From assembly GCA_036501625.1 (NCBI GenBank), contig DASXZY010000023.1:1-64000 (forward strand): 64,000 bases of DNA. The letters are read 5' to 3'. Position 1 is the first letter of the stretch, and every line of letters begins with the position of its first letter. Made by a program: the position numbers and the translations under genes. A model generated the notes under the pieces. The model ran no database searches, had not been told where the DNA came from, and saw nothing but the letters and a program-made list of their open reading frames with translations. This DNA is from Palsa-1400 sp036501625. Lineage in GTDB: Bacteria; Verrucomicrobiota; Verrucomicrobiia; Limisphaerales; Palsa-1400. Positions 1 through 7,696 of this stretch are shown piece after piece.

Positions 1-10
1 TCACGCCGCC

Positions 11-205
11 ATGGTCAAAAACCTCTGGCTATTGCGCCGGAGCGACCGTGAAGCCGCCAAAGCCCGCCTGGAAGAACAACAATACCGCCTTGGCCTCTAC
101 GAGGAATACGAAAATGGACGCAAGCGCCGCAAACAAGAAGCCCAGGACAACATGACCGAAGAAGAACGGCAGGAAAAAATCGATCGAATCCTCGGCATAG
201 ACTAA
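11..205 (+). CDS. Small charged protein, or C-terminal end of a gene that starts before the window
   Basis: The frame encodes 64 residues rich in Lys, Arg, Glu and Gln (R/K/E-dense helix, probably coiled coil) ending in ERQEKIDRILGID. The frame stays open to the left edge of the window, so ATG 11 may be internal and the gene may begin upstream. I do not recognise a family. It does not look like the C-terminus of ATP synthase gamma, which would be the expected neighbour of atpD. A non-coding stretch with a promoter follows it, so it is probably not in the atpD transcript. Confidence 0.4.
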   Translation: MVKNLWLLRRSDREAAKARLEEQQYRLGLYEEYENGRKRRKQEAQDNMTEEERQEKIDRILGID

Positions 206-378
206 CCCACACGCGGCCAATTACGGTGAATTACGGCCGTTTGCGGAAGAAAACAATGTGAAACTGAATTATCGATTCAGCCTCGCCATGCCACCCGGCC
301 AAAAACGGCATGAACAATGAACGGATTCAATTCGTCTCAGAGACTAGGAATTTGCCCAAATTTAAGCGGAAAACGGCC

Positions 379-407
379 TTGACACTGGGGCGGCAGGCTT
401 TTAGATT
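379..407 (+). promoter_or_regulatory. Predicted sigma70-type promoter of atpD
   Basis: A perfect TTGACA box (379-384) is followed after exactly 17 bases by TAGATT (402-407, four of six matches to TATAAT). This leaves a leader of about 30 bases before the atpD ATG at 444. A 12-base perfect palindrome, AAGCGTACGCTT (420-431), lies in that leader and could be an operator or a small hairpin over the ribosome-binding region. No clear Shine-Dalgarno sequence is visible. This is inference from consensus matching only. Confidence 0.5.
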
Positions 408-443
408 TCGCGTTCTTTTAAGCGTACGCTTTGATTTTATATC

Positions 444-1850
444 ATGAATAAAGGCAAAATTGTGCAGGTCATCGGGCCGGTCGTCGATATTGAGTTCCCC
501 GATGCGCCGCCTAATATTTATAATGCCGTCACGGTGGACTTCGATGTCCCCGGCCACGGCAAAACCAAGCTCACTCTCGAAGTCCAGCAGCATCTGGGAG
601 ATAATTGGGTCCGCTCCGTCGCCATGTCCAGCACGGAGGGCCTCAAACGCGGCCTCGAAGTCACCGATACCGGCGCGCCCATTTCCATGCCCGTCGGCCC
701 TGGCGTGATGGGGCGCGTTTTCGATGTCACCGGCAATCCCGTCGATGAACGCGGGCCGGTCGTGGCGGAGAAGTATTATCCGATCCATCGCGCGGCCCCG
801 GCTTTGGTCGATCAATCGACCTCGCCGCAACTCCTGACCACCGGCATCAAAGTCATCGACCTGATCTGCCCGTTCCTCAAAGGCGGCAAAGTCGGCGCGT
901 TCGGCGGCGCGGGCGTCGGCAAGACAGTCGTCATCATGGAGCTGATCAACAACATCGCCAAGCTGCACGGCGGGGTCTCCGTGTTCGCGGGCGTAGGCGA
1001 ACGCACGCGCGAGGGCAACGATCTTTACCACGAAATGTCCGAGGCGGACGTCATCAAGCAGAAGAATCTGGGCGAGTCGAAGATTTCGCTGGTGTATGGG
1101 CAGATGAACGAACCACCCGGCGCGCGCTTGCGCGTGGCGTTGTCCGGCCTGGCCATTACGGAGTATTTCCGCGACGAGAAAAACCAGGACGTGCTGCTGT
1201 TCATCGACAACATCTTCCGGTTTTCGCAAGCCGGCTCGGAAGTGTCCGCCTTGCTGGGCCGCACGCCCAGCGCGGTCGGTTACCAGCCGACCCTCGCGGC
1301 CGAGATGGGTGATTTGCAGGAGCGCATCACTTCGACCAAAAAAGGCTCGATCACCTCCTTCCAAGCCGTCTATGTGCCGGCGGACGATTTGACCGACCCG
1401 GCTCCGGCCACGACCTTCGCGCACTTGGATGCGACGATCGTGCTGGAGCGGTCCATTGCCGAATTGGGCATTTTCCCGGCCGTCGATCCGCTGGCCTCCA
1501 ATTCCCGCGCGCTGACGCCGGAAATTGTCAGCCAGGAACATTATGACGTGGCCCGCGGCGTGCAAAAAGTTTTGCAACGCTACAAGGACTTGCAGGACAT
1601 CATCGCCATTCTCGGTTTGGATGAGCTTTCACCCGACGACAAGCAGACGGTCTCCCGCGCGCGCAAGATTCAACGTTTTCTGAGCCAGCCGTTTACCGTC
1701 GCGCAGGTCTTCACCGGGCGCGAAGGCAAGCAGGTGCCCGTGGCCGAAACGGTGCGCGGGTTCAAAGAAATTCTGGAAGGCAAGCACGACGACGTCCCCG
1801 AAGGCAACTTCTATATGAAGGGCGGGATCGACGAAATCAAAGAGGGCTAA
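444..1850 (+). CDS. atpD: F1F0 ATP synthase subunit beta
   Basis: Catalytic beta subunit of the F1 sector on the cytoplasmic face; makes ATP from ADP and phosphate using rotation of the gamma subunit. The 468-residue product has normal length. Visible motifs are the Walker A loop GGAGVGKT, the GERTREGND stretch, the Walker B DVLLFIDNIFRF, the ALLGRTPSAVGYQPTLA signature and the C-terminal DELSPDDK region (DELSEED in most bacteria). The start MNKGKIVQVIGPVVDIEF matches the family start. atpC follows directly, with its ATG abutting the stop codon. The usual upstream atpB-E-F-H-A-G genes are not next to it, so atpD-atpC appears to be a detached piece of the operon with its own promoter. Confidence 0.98.
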   Translation: MNKGKIVQVIGPVVDIEFPDAPPNIYNAVTVDFDVPGHGKTKLTLEVQQHLGDNWVRSVAMSSTEGLKRGLEVTDTGAPISMPVGPGVMGRVFDVTGNPVDERGPVVAEKYYPIHRAAPALVDQSTSPQLLTTGIKVIDLICPFLKGGKVGAFGGAGVGKTVVIMELINNIAKLHGGVSVFAGVGERTREGNDLYHEMSEADVIKQKNLGESKISLVYGQMNEPPGARLRVALSGLAITEYFRDEKNQDVLLFIDNIFRFSQAGSEVSALLGRTPSAVGYQPTLAAEMGDLQERITSTKKGSITSFQAVYVPADDLTDPAPATTFAHLDATIVLERSIAELGIFPAVDPLASNSRALTPEIVSQEHYDVARGVQKVLQRYKDLQDIIAILGLDELSPDDKQTVSRARKIQRFLSQPFTVAQVFTGREGKQVPVAETVRGFKEILEGKHDDVPEGNFYMKGGIDEIKEG

Positions 1851-2264
1851 ATGCCAGACACACTCAAGCTGGAAATCGTCACGCCCGACGCCCAAACCTT
1901 CTCCGGCGACGTTGAAATGGTGACGCTGCCGGGGTCCGAGGGCGAAATGGGTGTCTTCCCGCACCACGTCCCGTTGATGACGCAACTCTCGCCCGGCGAG
2001 GTCGTGGCGCGCAAGGACGGCCAGGATATTTTTCTGGCCGTCGGAGAGGGCTTTGTGGAGATCACGGGCGATCACGTCTCCATTCTTACTGACATGGCCA
2101 TCACGGCGGACGACATTGACGAAGCCAAAGCCGAGGAAGCACGCCACCGGGCGGAGGCGCGCCTGGCCGAGGGGCTTGACGCCGGAGAGAACGCTGCCGT
2201 GTGCGCCGCGCTGGCCAATGCCTTGGCCCAGATCAAAGTCAAGCGCCGCAACCCGCATCGGTAA
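1851..2264 (+). CDS. atpC: F1F0 ATP synthase subunit epsilon
   Basis: The 137-residue product begins MPDTLKLEIVTPDAQTFSGDV and contains LPGSEGEMGVFPHHVPLMTQLSPGEV, the conserved N-terminal beta-sandwich of the epsilon subunit (central stalk, regulator of F1 ATPase activity). The C-terminal helical part is shown by DIDEAKAEEARHRAEARL. The ATG touches the atpD stop codon, and GAGGG just upstream can serve as Shine-Dalgarno, so the two genes are translationally coupled. trpA starts 10 bases after its stop codon, so ATP synthase and tryptophan genes share one transcript here. Confidence 0.96.
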   Translation: MPDTLKLEIVTPDAQTFSGDVEMVTLPGSEGEMGVFPHHVPLMTQLSPGEVVARKDGQDIFLAVGEGFVEITGDHVSILTDMAITADDIDEAKAEEARHRAEARLAEGLDAGENAAVCAALANALAQIKVKRRNPHR

Positions 2265-2273
2265 GAGCGAGCG

Positions 2274-3083
2274 ATGAATCGGATCGAGGAACGCTTTGCG
2301 CGGCTCAAACGGGATGGGGAAAAGGGATTCATCGTTTACATCGGCGCAGGCGATCCCAGCCTGGAAAAAACCCGGGAACTCGCGCTCGAATTCGATAAAA
2401 TCGGCGTGGACATCCTGGAACTGGGCGTGCCGTTCAGCGATCCCCTGGCCGATGGGGTAGTCAATCAATTGTCCGCGCAACGCGGATTGCAATCGGGCAC
2501 GACTCCCGCCAAGGTTTTGCAAACGGTGGCCGCCATCCGGCGGGAATCACAAATACCCATTGTCCTCTATATTTACTTCAACCTGATGCACCGGCACGGC
2601 CTGGAGGCGTTCACGCGCGACGCGGCCGCCGCCGGGGTGGATGGCCTGCTGGCCTTGGACCTGCCGCCGGAAGAATCCGGCAATTACGAGGCGCTCATGG
2701 CGAAAGCGGGCCTGTCCGCCATTTACCTGGTGGCGCCGACCACGCCGGAATCCCGCGTGGAACTGATTGTGCGGCGGGGGAGCGGCTTCGTCTATTACGT
2801 CTCGCGCGAAGGGGTTACCGGCATGCAGAAGAGCGTTTCCGATTCGATTGGCGAAATGACGGCGCGGATACGAGCGCACACGAATCTGCCGATTGCGGTC
2901 GGGTTCGGAATTTCGACGCCAGCCCAGGCCCGCGAAGTGGCGCGGAACGCCGACGCCGTGGTCGTGGGCAGCGCCATTGTCAATCAAATTGATAAGAACG
3001 GCCAGAGCGCCGATTTGCTGGAGAAAGTATCCCATTTCACCGCCGCGCTGGTCCAGGCGGCCAAGGAAAAAGTCCATTCATGA
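2274..3083 (+). CDS. trpA: Tryptophan synthase alpha chain
   Basis: Cleaves indole-3-glycerol phosphate to indole and glyceraldehyde 3-phosphate, passing indole to TrpB. The 269-residue TIM barrel shows the family motif LELGVPFSDPLADG with the two catalytic acids (Glu in LELG, Asp in PLADG), the flexible loop region VYYVSREGVTG, and the phosphate-binding end VGFGIS...ADAVVVGSAIV. It begins MNRIEERFARLKRDGEKGFIVYI, where many relatives read FVPF or FIPY. Its partner trpB is not in the window. The stop overlaps the manC start by 4 bases (ATGA). Confidence 0.96.
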   Translation: MNRIEERFARLKRDGEKGFIVYIGAGDPSLEKTRELALEFDKIGVDILELGVPFSDPLADGVVNQLSAQRGLQSGTTPAKVLQTVAAIRRESQIPIVLYIYFNLMHRHGLEAFTRDAAAAGVDGLLALDLPPEESGNYEALMAKAGLSAIYLVAPTTPESRVELIVRRGSGFVYYVSREGVTGMQKSVSDSIGEMTARIRAHTNLPIAVGFGISTPAQAREVARNADAVVVGSAIVNQIDKNGQSADLLEKVSHFTAALVQAAKEKVHS

Positions 3084-4207
3084 AAAAATCCGCCCAAAAC
3101 GAGAACCGGTTCGTCGTCATCATGGCAGGAGGGCGGGGCGAGCGATTCTGGCCCGTCAGCCGCGAGAAAACGCCCAAGCAACTCGTGACGCTGCTGGGTG
3201 GCCGCTCCTTCTTGCAACAAGCGGTCGATCGCGTCCTTCCGCTGGTCCCGCTGAAGAACATTCTCATCATCACCAATGCCGTCCAGGCGCCGGAAGTCCG
3301 CCGGCAATTGCCCAAATTGCCCAAGGAAAACATCCTGGCCGAACCGGTCGGGCGAGACACCTGCGCGGCGGTGGCATTGGGCGCGGCGGTGGTCGGCGAG
3401 CGTTCCACCAGCGCCGTCATGGCTGTCCTGCCGGCCGATCATGTGATACCGGAGGAAAAGAAGTTTCAGCAGGTGCTGGGAGATTCGTTTGACTTAGCCG
3501 GGCGCGGGCAGGTCATTGTCACTATTGGCATAAAGCCGAGCGAACCAGCCACCGGTTATGGTTATATCCACGCAGGCCCCGAACTGCCCGCGCCGCAAGG
3601 AGCCAAGGGCTGCAAAACCGCTTTTTTCAAAGCCGAGAAGTTCGTGGAAAAGCCGAATCTCGACAAGGCGCTGGAATACTTGAATAGCGGCGCCTACCGG
3701 TGGAATGCCGGGATGTTTATCTGGTCGTTCGTGACCATTACGCAAGGGCTGGAAAAGCATCAACCGGAACTGGCCGCCGCCTGCCAGCGCTGGTTTAAAG
3801 CGGCTGGCGCCGGAAAACTGGCCAAGGTTTTGGCCAGGGAATACCCAGCCATCAAAAAGATTTCCATCGACTACGCTTTGATGGAGCACGCGCAAAATGT
3901 CGTGGTCGCGGACGGGTCCTTCGAGTGGGACGATTTGGGTTCGTGGACGGCGCTGGGACGGCACTTGAAGGCGGACGCGGAAGGCAACTGCGCGGCGGCG
4001 GACTTCATCCACGTAGATGCCGCTCGCAACATTATCTTCGACGCCAGAACGAAAAACCGGACGCCCATTGCGGTGGTGGGATTGCGCGACTCGATTTTGG
4101 TGCAGACCGATGACGCCGTTTTGCTGGCGCACAAGAGCCAGGCGCAGAAGGTCAAAGAACTGGTCAAGAAACTGGCGGAGGACGCCAAGTACAAACATTT
4201 GATGTAG
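3080..4207 (+). CDS. manC: Mannose-1-phosphate guanylyltransferase
   Basis: Makes GDP-mannose from mannose 1-phosphate and GTP, a sugar donor for surface polysaccharides and glycolipids. The nucleotide-binding signature MAGGRGERFWPVSREKTPKQ lies near residue 16. AEPVGRDTCAAVALGA, VLPADHVI, KFVEKPNLDKALEYL and RWNAGMFIWS are typical of the family, as is SIDYALMEHA...FEWDDLGSW. At 375 residues it is the short form: the C-terminal cupin isomerase domain of the bifunctional AlgA/ManC type is absent. The start overlaps the trpA stop by 4 bases. Confidence 0.93.
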   Translation: MKKSAQNENRFVVIMAGGRGERFWPVSREKTPKQLVTLLGGRSFLQQAVDRVLPLVPLKNILIITNAVQAPEVRRQLPKLPKENILAEPVGRDTCAAVALGAAVVGERSTSAVMAVLPADHVIPEEKKFQQVLGDSFDLAGRGQVIVTIGIKPSEPATGYGYIHAGPELPAPQGAKGCKTAFFKAEKFVEKPNLDKALEYLNSGAYRWNAGMFIWSFVTITQGLEKHQPELAAACQRWFKAAGAGKLAKVLAREYPAIKKISIDYALMEHAQNVVVADGSFEWDDLGSWTALGRHLKADAEGNCAAADFIHVDAARNIIFDARTKNRTPIAVVGLRDSILVQTDDAVLLAHKSQAQKVKELVKKLAEDAKYKHLM

Positions 4208-4272
4208 CAACTCATTTGGTCGAATTTATTCCGCGCCGCAACGTCTGAGAAGACGGAGGAACCGGGTTTGAA

Positions 4273-5289
4273 GTGAGACGGCGTGGAAGCAATTCCACGC
4301 CGTCAATGGTTTCGGTCCACCAAGAACAGTTTGAACTTCCTTCCGCGCTGGCTTATAAGGAAAGCGTGTCCGACGGCGCCCATGACTCCGTGAATGCCAG
4401 CACCCGCTATTGCGCGGTCTTTGGGCATCCGGTCCGGCACTCGGCCTCGCCAGCCATGCAGAACGCCGGCCTGGCCGCCTTGGATCTAAACTGGCGCTAC
4501 CTGGCTTTCGACGTTCATCCAGATCATTTGCGCCCGGCCATTGAAGGGGCGCGGCTGATGGGATTTATCGGGCTGAATTTGACCGTGCCGCACAAGCTGC
4601 TGGCTTTGGACATGGTGGATGTAGTGGACGGCCAGGCCAGGGTTTGGGGAGCGGTCAATACGATTGTTTTTGAGGCGCGCGACCCGGCCGGCCAATGGAC
4701 GCCCGTCGGCAGCATGGATTCTTCCCCAGGACAGGAAACGCGCAGCCGCGGCTATAACACCGATGCCGACGCGATCGTGCAATCGTTGCAGGAGGAATTC
4801 GGGTTGGAAAACTTGTTTGGGGCGGCGGTGTTGATCTTGGGAGCGGGCGGCGCGGCGCGGGCGGCCGCGTTGCGCCTGGCGCGGGAAGGATTGGCTGCTC
4901 TTTATCTGGTGAACCGCACCAAAGAGCGCGCGGCCAAACTCGCCGCCGAGATCGCCCAGACCTGCCCCGGCACCTTGGCCGTGCAAGGCTACCCGCTCGA
5001 ATCGGTGGATTTGGTCATCAACGCGACCTCGCTTGGGCTAAAGCCGCGCGACCCGCTGCCGATTGATCTTCAGTGGCTGCAAACGCACCGCCCAAAATTT
5101 GTGTATGACATGGTTTACCGCCCGATGGAAACCGAACTGCTGCGCGCGGCCCGGAAGGCCGGCTGCCGTGCCGCCAGCGGAGCGGGCATGCTGCTTCATC
5201 AGGGGACGCGCGCGCTGGAATTGTGGACCCGGCGCCCCGCGCCCGTCTCGGTCATGAGGACGGCGCTGGAAAAAAACCTGAACGGATAA
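4273..5289 (+). CDS. aroE: Shikimate dehydrogenase
   Basis: NADP-dependent reduction of 3-dehydroshikimate to shikimate in aromatic amino acid synthesis. Substrate motifs are GHPVRHSASPAMQNAG, NLTVPHK with the catalytic Lys, and NTDADA with the partner Asp. The dinucleotide fold is LILGAGGAARAAALRLA followed by NRTKERA, then NATSLGL and GAGMLLHQG near the C-terminus. The start is uncertain. GTG 4273 has GGAGGA 12 bases upstream, while ATG 4306 lies after a hairpin; both give an N-terminal extension of 30-40 residues before the normal family start (YCAVFGHPV). An extra loop of about 20 residues (around DPAGQWTPVGSMDSSPG) precedes the NTD motif. Confidence 0.94.
   Translation: MRRRGSNSTPSMVSVHQEQFELPSALAYKESVSDGAHDSVNASTRYCAVFGHPVRHSASPAMQNAGLAALDLNWRYLAFDVHPDHLRPAIEGARLMGFIGLNLTVPHKLLALDMVDVVDGQARVWGAVNTIVFEARDPAGQWTPVGSMDSSPGQETRSRGYNTDADAIVQSLQEEFGLENLFGAAVLILGAGGAARAAALRLAREGLAALYLVNRTKERAAKLAAEIAQTCPGTLAVQGYPLESVDLVINATSLGLKPRDPLPIDLQWLQTHRPKFVYDMVYRPMETELLRAARKAGCRAASGAGMLLHQGTRALELWTRRPAPVSVMRTALEKNLNG
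4281..4300 (+). other. Perfect hairpin at the aroE start
   Basis: GCGTGGAA (4281-4288) and TTCCACGC (4293-4300) form an 8-base stem with a 4-base loop. No T-run follows, so it is not a clear terminator. It lies between the two possible aroE starts (GTG 4273 and ATG 4306). It is either coding sequence (if GTG 4273 is used) or a leader hairpin directly before ATG 4306. A smaller stem, CGTCT/AGACG, lies at 4242-4255. Confidence 0.4.
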
Positions 5290-5294
5290 CCGCC

Positions 5295-6407
5295 ATGTTC
5301 GACCCAAAAGTCTTCGCGCAGGTTCCGTTTCATTTTTGGACGGCGTGCTTTTTCGCGCTGGGATGCATCGTGGGCAGTTTCCTGAATGTTTGCATTTACC
5401 GGATGCCGCGTGACGAGAGCATCATCCATCCGCCGTCCCACTGTCCGAATTGCGGTTATTCCATTCCGTGGTACTTGAACATCCCGCTGGTGACGTGGCT
5501 TTGGCTGCACGGCCAATGCGCCAACTGCAAAAAGGAAATCTCCATGCGCTATTTCCTGGTGGAGGCGTTGACGGGCGTGATCTTCGCGCTGTGCTGGCTG
5601 TCCTTCGGGCGGCAATCGGCGGCGGTGGCGGTGGTGCAGTGCATCGTGCTGGCAGGGTTGATTGTGGCGACGTTCATTGATTTTGAGCACTTCATCATTC
5701 CAGATCAAATCACCCTGGGCGGCATGGTGGCGGGGCTGCTGCTGGCTTTCTTCGTGCCGCAATCGCATTGGAGCCTTCCCTACTTCCGCCCGTTGCGCAC
5801 GCCCGAGCTGGCCATGCGCGACAGCGTGGCCGGCATGGTCGTAGGAGCGGGAGTGGTTTACGCGATCCTGCGCTTTGGCAAGCTGCTGTTCGGGCGTTAC
5901 AAAATCGAATTGACGCCTGGCACGACCATTCTTTTCACCGAGACGGGCATCCTTTTGCCGGGCCAGGAATTGCCTTTCGACGAACTGTTTTACCGCCCTG
6001 GCGACGTGGTGCGAATCGAGGCCGAGCAGGTCGAAATGATCGACCGTTGTTACAAGAAGGTTGAACTGCGGCTTCAGCCCAGGCAACTGCGCGTCGGGCA
6101 GGACACGTTTGACCCGGAGAAAGTGCAGCATTTGGAAGCGAAGGCCGACTTCGTGGTGCTGCCGCGCGAGGCGATGGGTTTGGGAGACGTCAAATTTATG
6201 GGAGCCATCGGGGCCTTTTTAGGATGGCCGGCGGTGCTGTTTTCGCTGGCGCTAAGTTCCATCATTGGCGCCATTGTCGGGGTAATATTGATTGTCATGC
6301 ATAAGCGCGATTGGTCCGCCCGAATGCCCTACGGGCCGTATATCGCGGCCGCCGCGGTGATTTGGATCTTCGGCGGATACCACTGGCTCAAGCTTCTGCT
6401 TCAGTAG
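5295..6407 (+). CDS. pilD: Prepilin peptidase (A24 family) with a central insertion
   Basis: Inner-membrane aspartyl protease and methylase that processes type IV pilins and type II secretion pseudopilins. The N-terminal methylase domain shows GSFLNVCIYRMP and the Cys pairs CPNC (about 50-53) and CANC (about 75-78). The two catalytic Asp lie in FIDFEHFIIPD (about D129) and in GLGDVKFMGAIGAFLGW (about D298). ATG 5295 is chosen because it gives the usual short N-terminus; an in-frame upstream start would overlap aroE. At 370 residues it is longer than the usual 250-290. About 90 extra residues (roughly 200-290, soluble and charged) sit between the two catalytic motifs. It would process the prepilin-like protein encoded at 31586-32512. 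Confidence 0.93.
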   Translation: MFDPKVFAQVPFHFWTACFFALGCIVGSFLNVCIYRMPRDESIIHPPSHCPNCGYSIPWYLNIPLVTWLWLHGQCANCKKEISMRYFLVEALTGVIFALCWLSFGRQSAAVAVVQCIVLAGLIVATFIDFEHFIIPDQITLGGMVAGLLLAFFVPQSHWSLPYFRPLRTPELAMRDSVAGMVVGAGVVYAILRFGKLLFGRYKIELTPGTTILFTETGILLPGQELPFDELFYRPGDVVRIEAEQVEMIDRCYKKVELRLQPRQLRVGQDTFDPEKVQHLEAKADFVVLPREAMGLGDVKFMGAIGAFLGWPAVLFSLALSSIIGAIVGVILIVMHKRDWSARMPYGPYIAAAAVIWIFGGYHWLKLLLQ

Positions 6408-7654
6408 CGGAACAAAATAAAATACTGCGAGGCGGCCGATGGCGTGATCGTGACGGAAATCGTCTGCCGGTCCGGTGAAACAGCCGATGTGTTGGTGGCA
6501 GTCTGCCAGATGCTGTTGTAAATCTCCAAGGGATACGCATCTTCCAGCAACAAGCGGTTCAGATGCAGCAGCGCCGTTCCCTGCGGATTTTGCGCCAGCA
6601 GATTTTTAGTCCAGCGCGACAGCGGCACGCCCGACAATCGCGAACTGGTATAAAACGGGCCGAGGGCCATGATGCGGCTGATCTCGCCCGCCAAATCCTG
6701 TTGCAGGTGCGGGTCGGGCGGATTGCCGACATGGTCGTAATTGATAATCTCGTTTGAAACCGCCGGGGAAATCAGCCCGCTAATGTAGGTGGAAAGCCCG
6801 TCGGACGGCGCTCGCATTTTTTCTTCCAAAGCGCCCAAGTCCAGAATGTCCGCCGGGGCCAGATTGGTGTCGCCGGGAGTCACGCCGGCCGGGTTCACGG
6901 AGGAACTGGTCTTGAGGAAAAACCCGGCGGCCAGCGATGGCCAGGAAATGACCAATTGGCTGCCTTGCCAGGCAATCCGCGCGACTGGGTTCGTAATGAC
7001 CGCGCCTGCCAGCGGCGCCGAATCTCCTGGCCGCACCGCCCAACCGGTGAATCCCGGAGTCGTGTAGAACATGCCGCCGGTCGCCTGCAATCCGGTGCTG
7101 AAGTCGAAGTACCAATCGTGATTCGGAAATGGCGGATAACTGCCGGCCGACCAATAAATGCTGCGGACATTCGTGAAGGGGCCCACATTGGTTCGCGCGA
7201 TTGAATTGAAGGCGCCATTGGTTTGGTACGATCCATTATTGCCCAGCGTGGAATAAAAGAGGTTCGGCAATGCGGTCGCGGTGCTGTTCGCGTAAAGGGT
7301 TCCGGGCCGGGTCACATTATAGCTTTCGTCGGCTGAGCCGTCGTAAATGGGATTGGCGGGATGATTCCAATTCGCGGCCGAGCCATTGATGGGGCCGCAC
7401 GGCGGAAGCTGCCAGTCGTTGTAGCCCTGATAAACGAGCCAATTCACCCAGTTCGAAGCCTGGAAACAGTTCATGTAACCGCCCACGTCCTGGTAGCCCA
7501 TCGTTTGCGCGTAATTGGCGTCCCGCAGCCAGGTCACATTGAGAACCGAGTCATAAATTAGCCCGCCGCCGCGGTCCATCAGAGCGCCGCGAGCCGGCAA
7601 AAGCGCTCCCCAAGTTAGAGTCAATAACAGAATTCGCAGTCTGGTCAGTTTCAC
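6401..7654 (-). CDS. Secreted DUF1566-like (Lcl C-terminal type) protein
   Basis: The sequence starts with a signal peptide, VKLTRLRILLLTLTWGALLPARGAL, if GTG 7654 is used; an ATG at 7693 would add 13 residues and nearly touch the preceding gene. The N-terminal half has LIYDSVLNVTWLRDANYAQT, NWVNWLVYQGYNDWQLP and YWSAGSY...WYFDFSTG...WAVRPGD, the pattern of DUF1566 domains in secreted bacterial proteins. The C-terminal half (about 180 residues) is not recognised and has no obvious sorting tag. The role is unknown, probably envelope or extracellular. It lies about 40 bases downstream of the NRPS gene on the same strand, so it could be the last gene of that transcript. Its 3' end overlaps that of the prepilin peptidase gene by 7 bases. 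Confidence 0.7.
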   Translation of the reverse strand: MKLTRLRILLLTLTWGALLPARGALMDRGGGLIYDSVLNVTWLRDANYAQTMGYQDVGGYMNCFQASNWVNWLVYQGYNDWQLPPCGPINGSAANWNHPANPIYDGSADESYNVTRPGTLYANSTATALPNLFYSTLGNNGSYQTNGAFNSIARTNVGPFTNVRSIYWSAGSYPPFPNHDWYFDFSTGLQATGGMFYTTPGFTGWAVRPGDSAPLAGAVITNPVARIAWQGSQLVISWPSLAAGFFLKTSSSVNPAGVTPGDTNLAPADILDLGALEEKMRAPSDGLSTYISGLISPAVSNEIINYDHVGNPPDPHLQQDLAGEISRIMALGPFYTSSRLSGVPLSRWTKNLLAQNPQGTALLHLNRLLLEDAYPLEIYNSIWQTATNTSAVSPDRQTISVTITPSAASQYFILFRY

Positions 7655-7696
7655 GTTGACGCCAACCTTAGCACAGAACGGCCGTGCAAACAAATT

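Noticed and set aside
327..1577. Long open frame antisense to atpD
   Set aside because: It is a mirror of a strongly conserved atpD gene in high-GC DNA; no family features and no ribosome-binding site.
6401..7654. PEP-CTERM sorting signal on the DUF1566-like protein
   Set aside because: The C-terminus ends in AASQYFILFRY with no PEP motif, helix and Arg cluster of the usual type.
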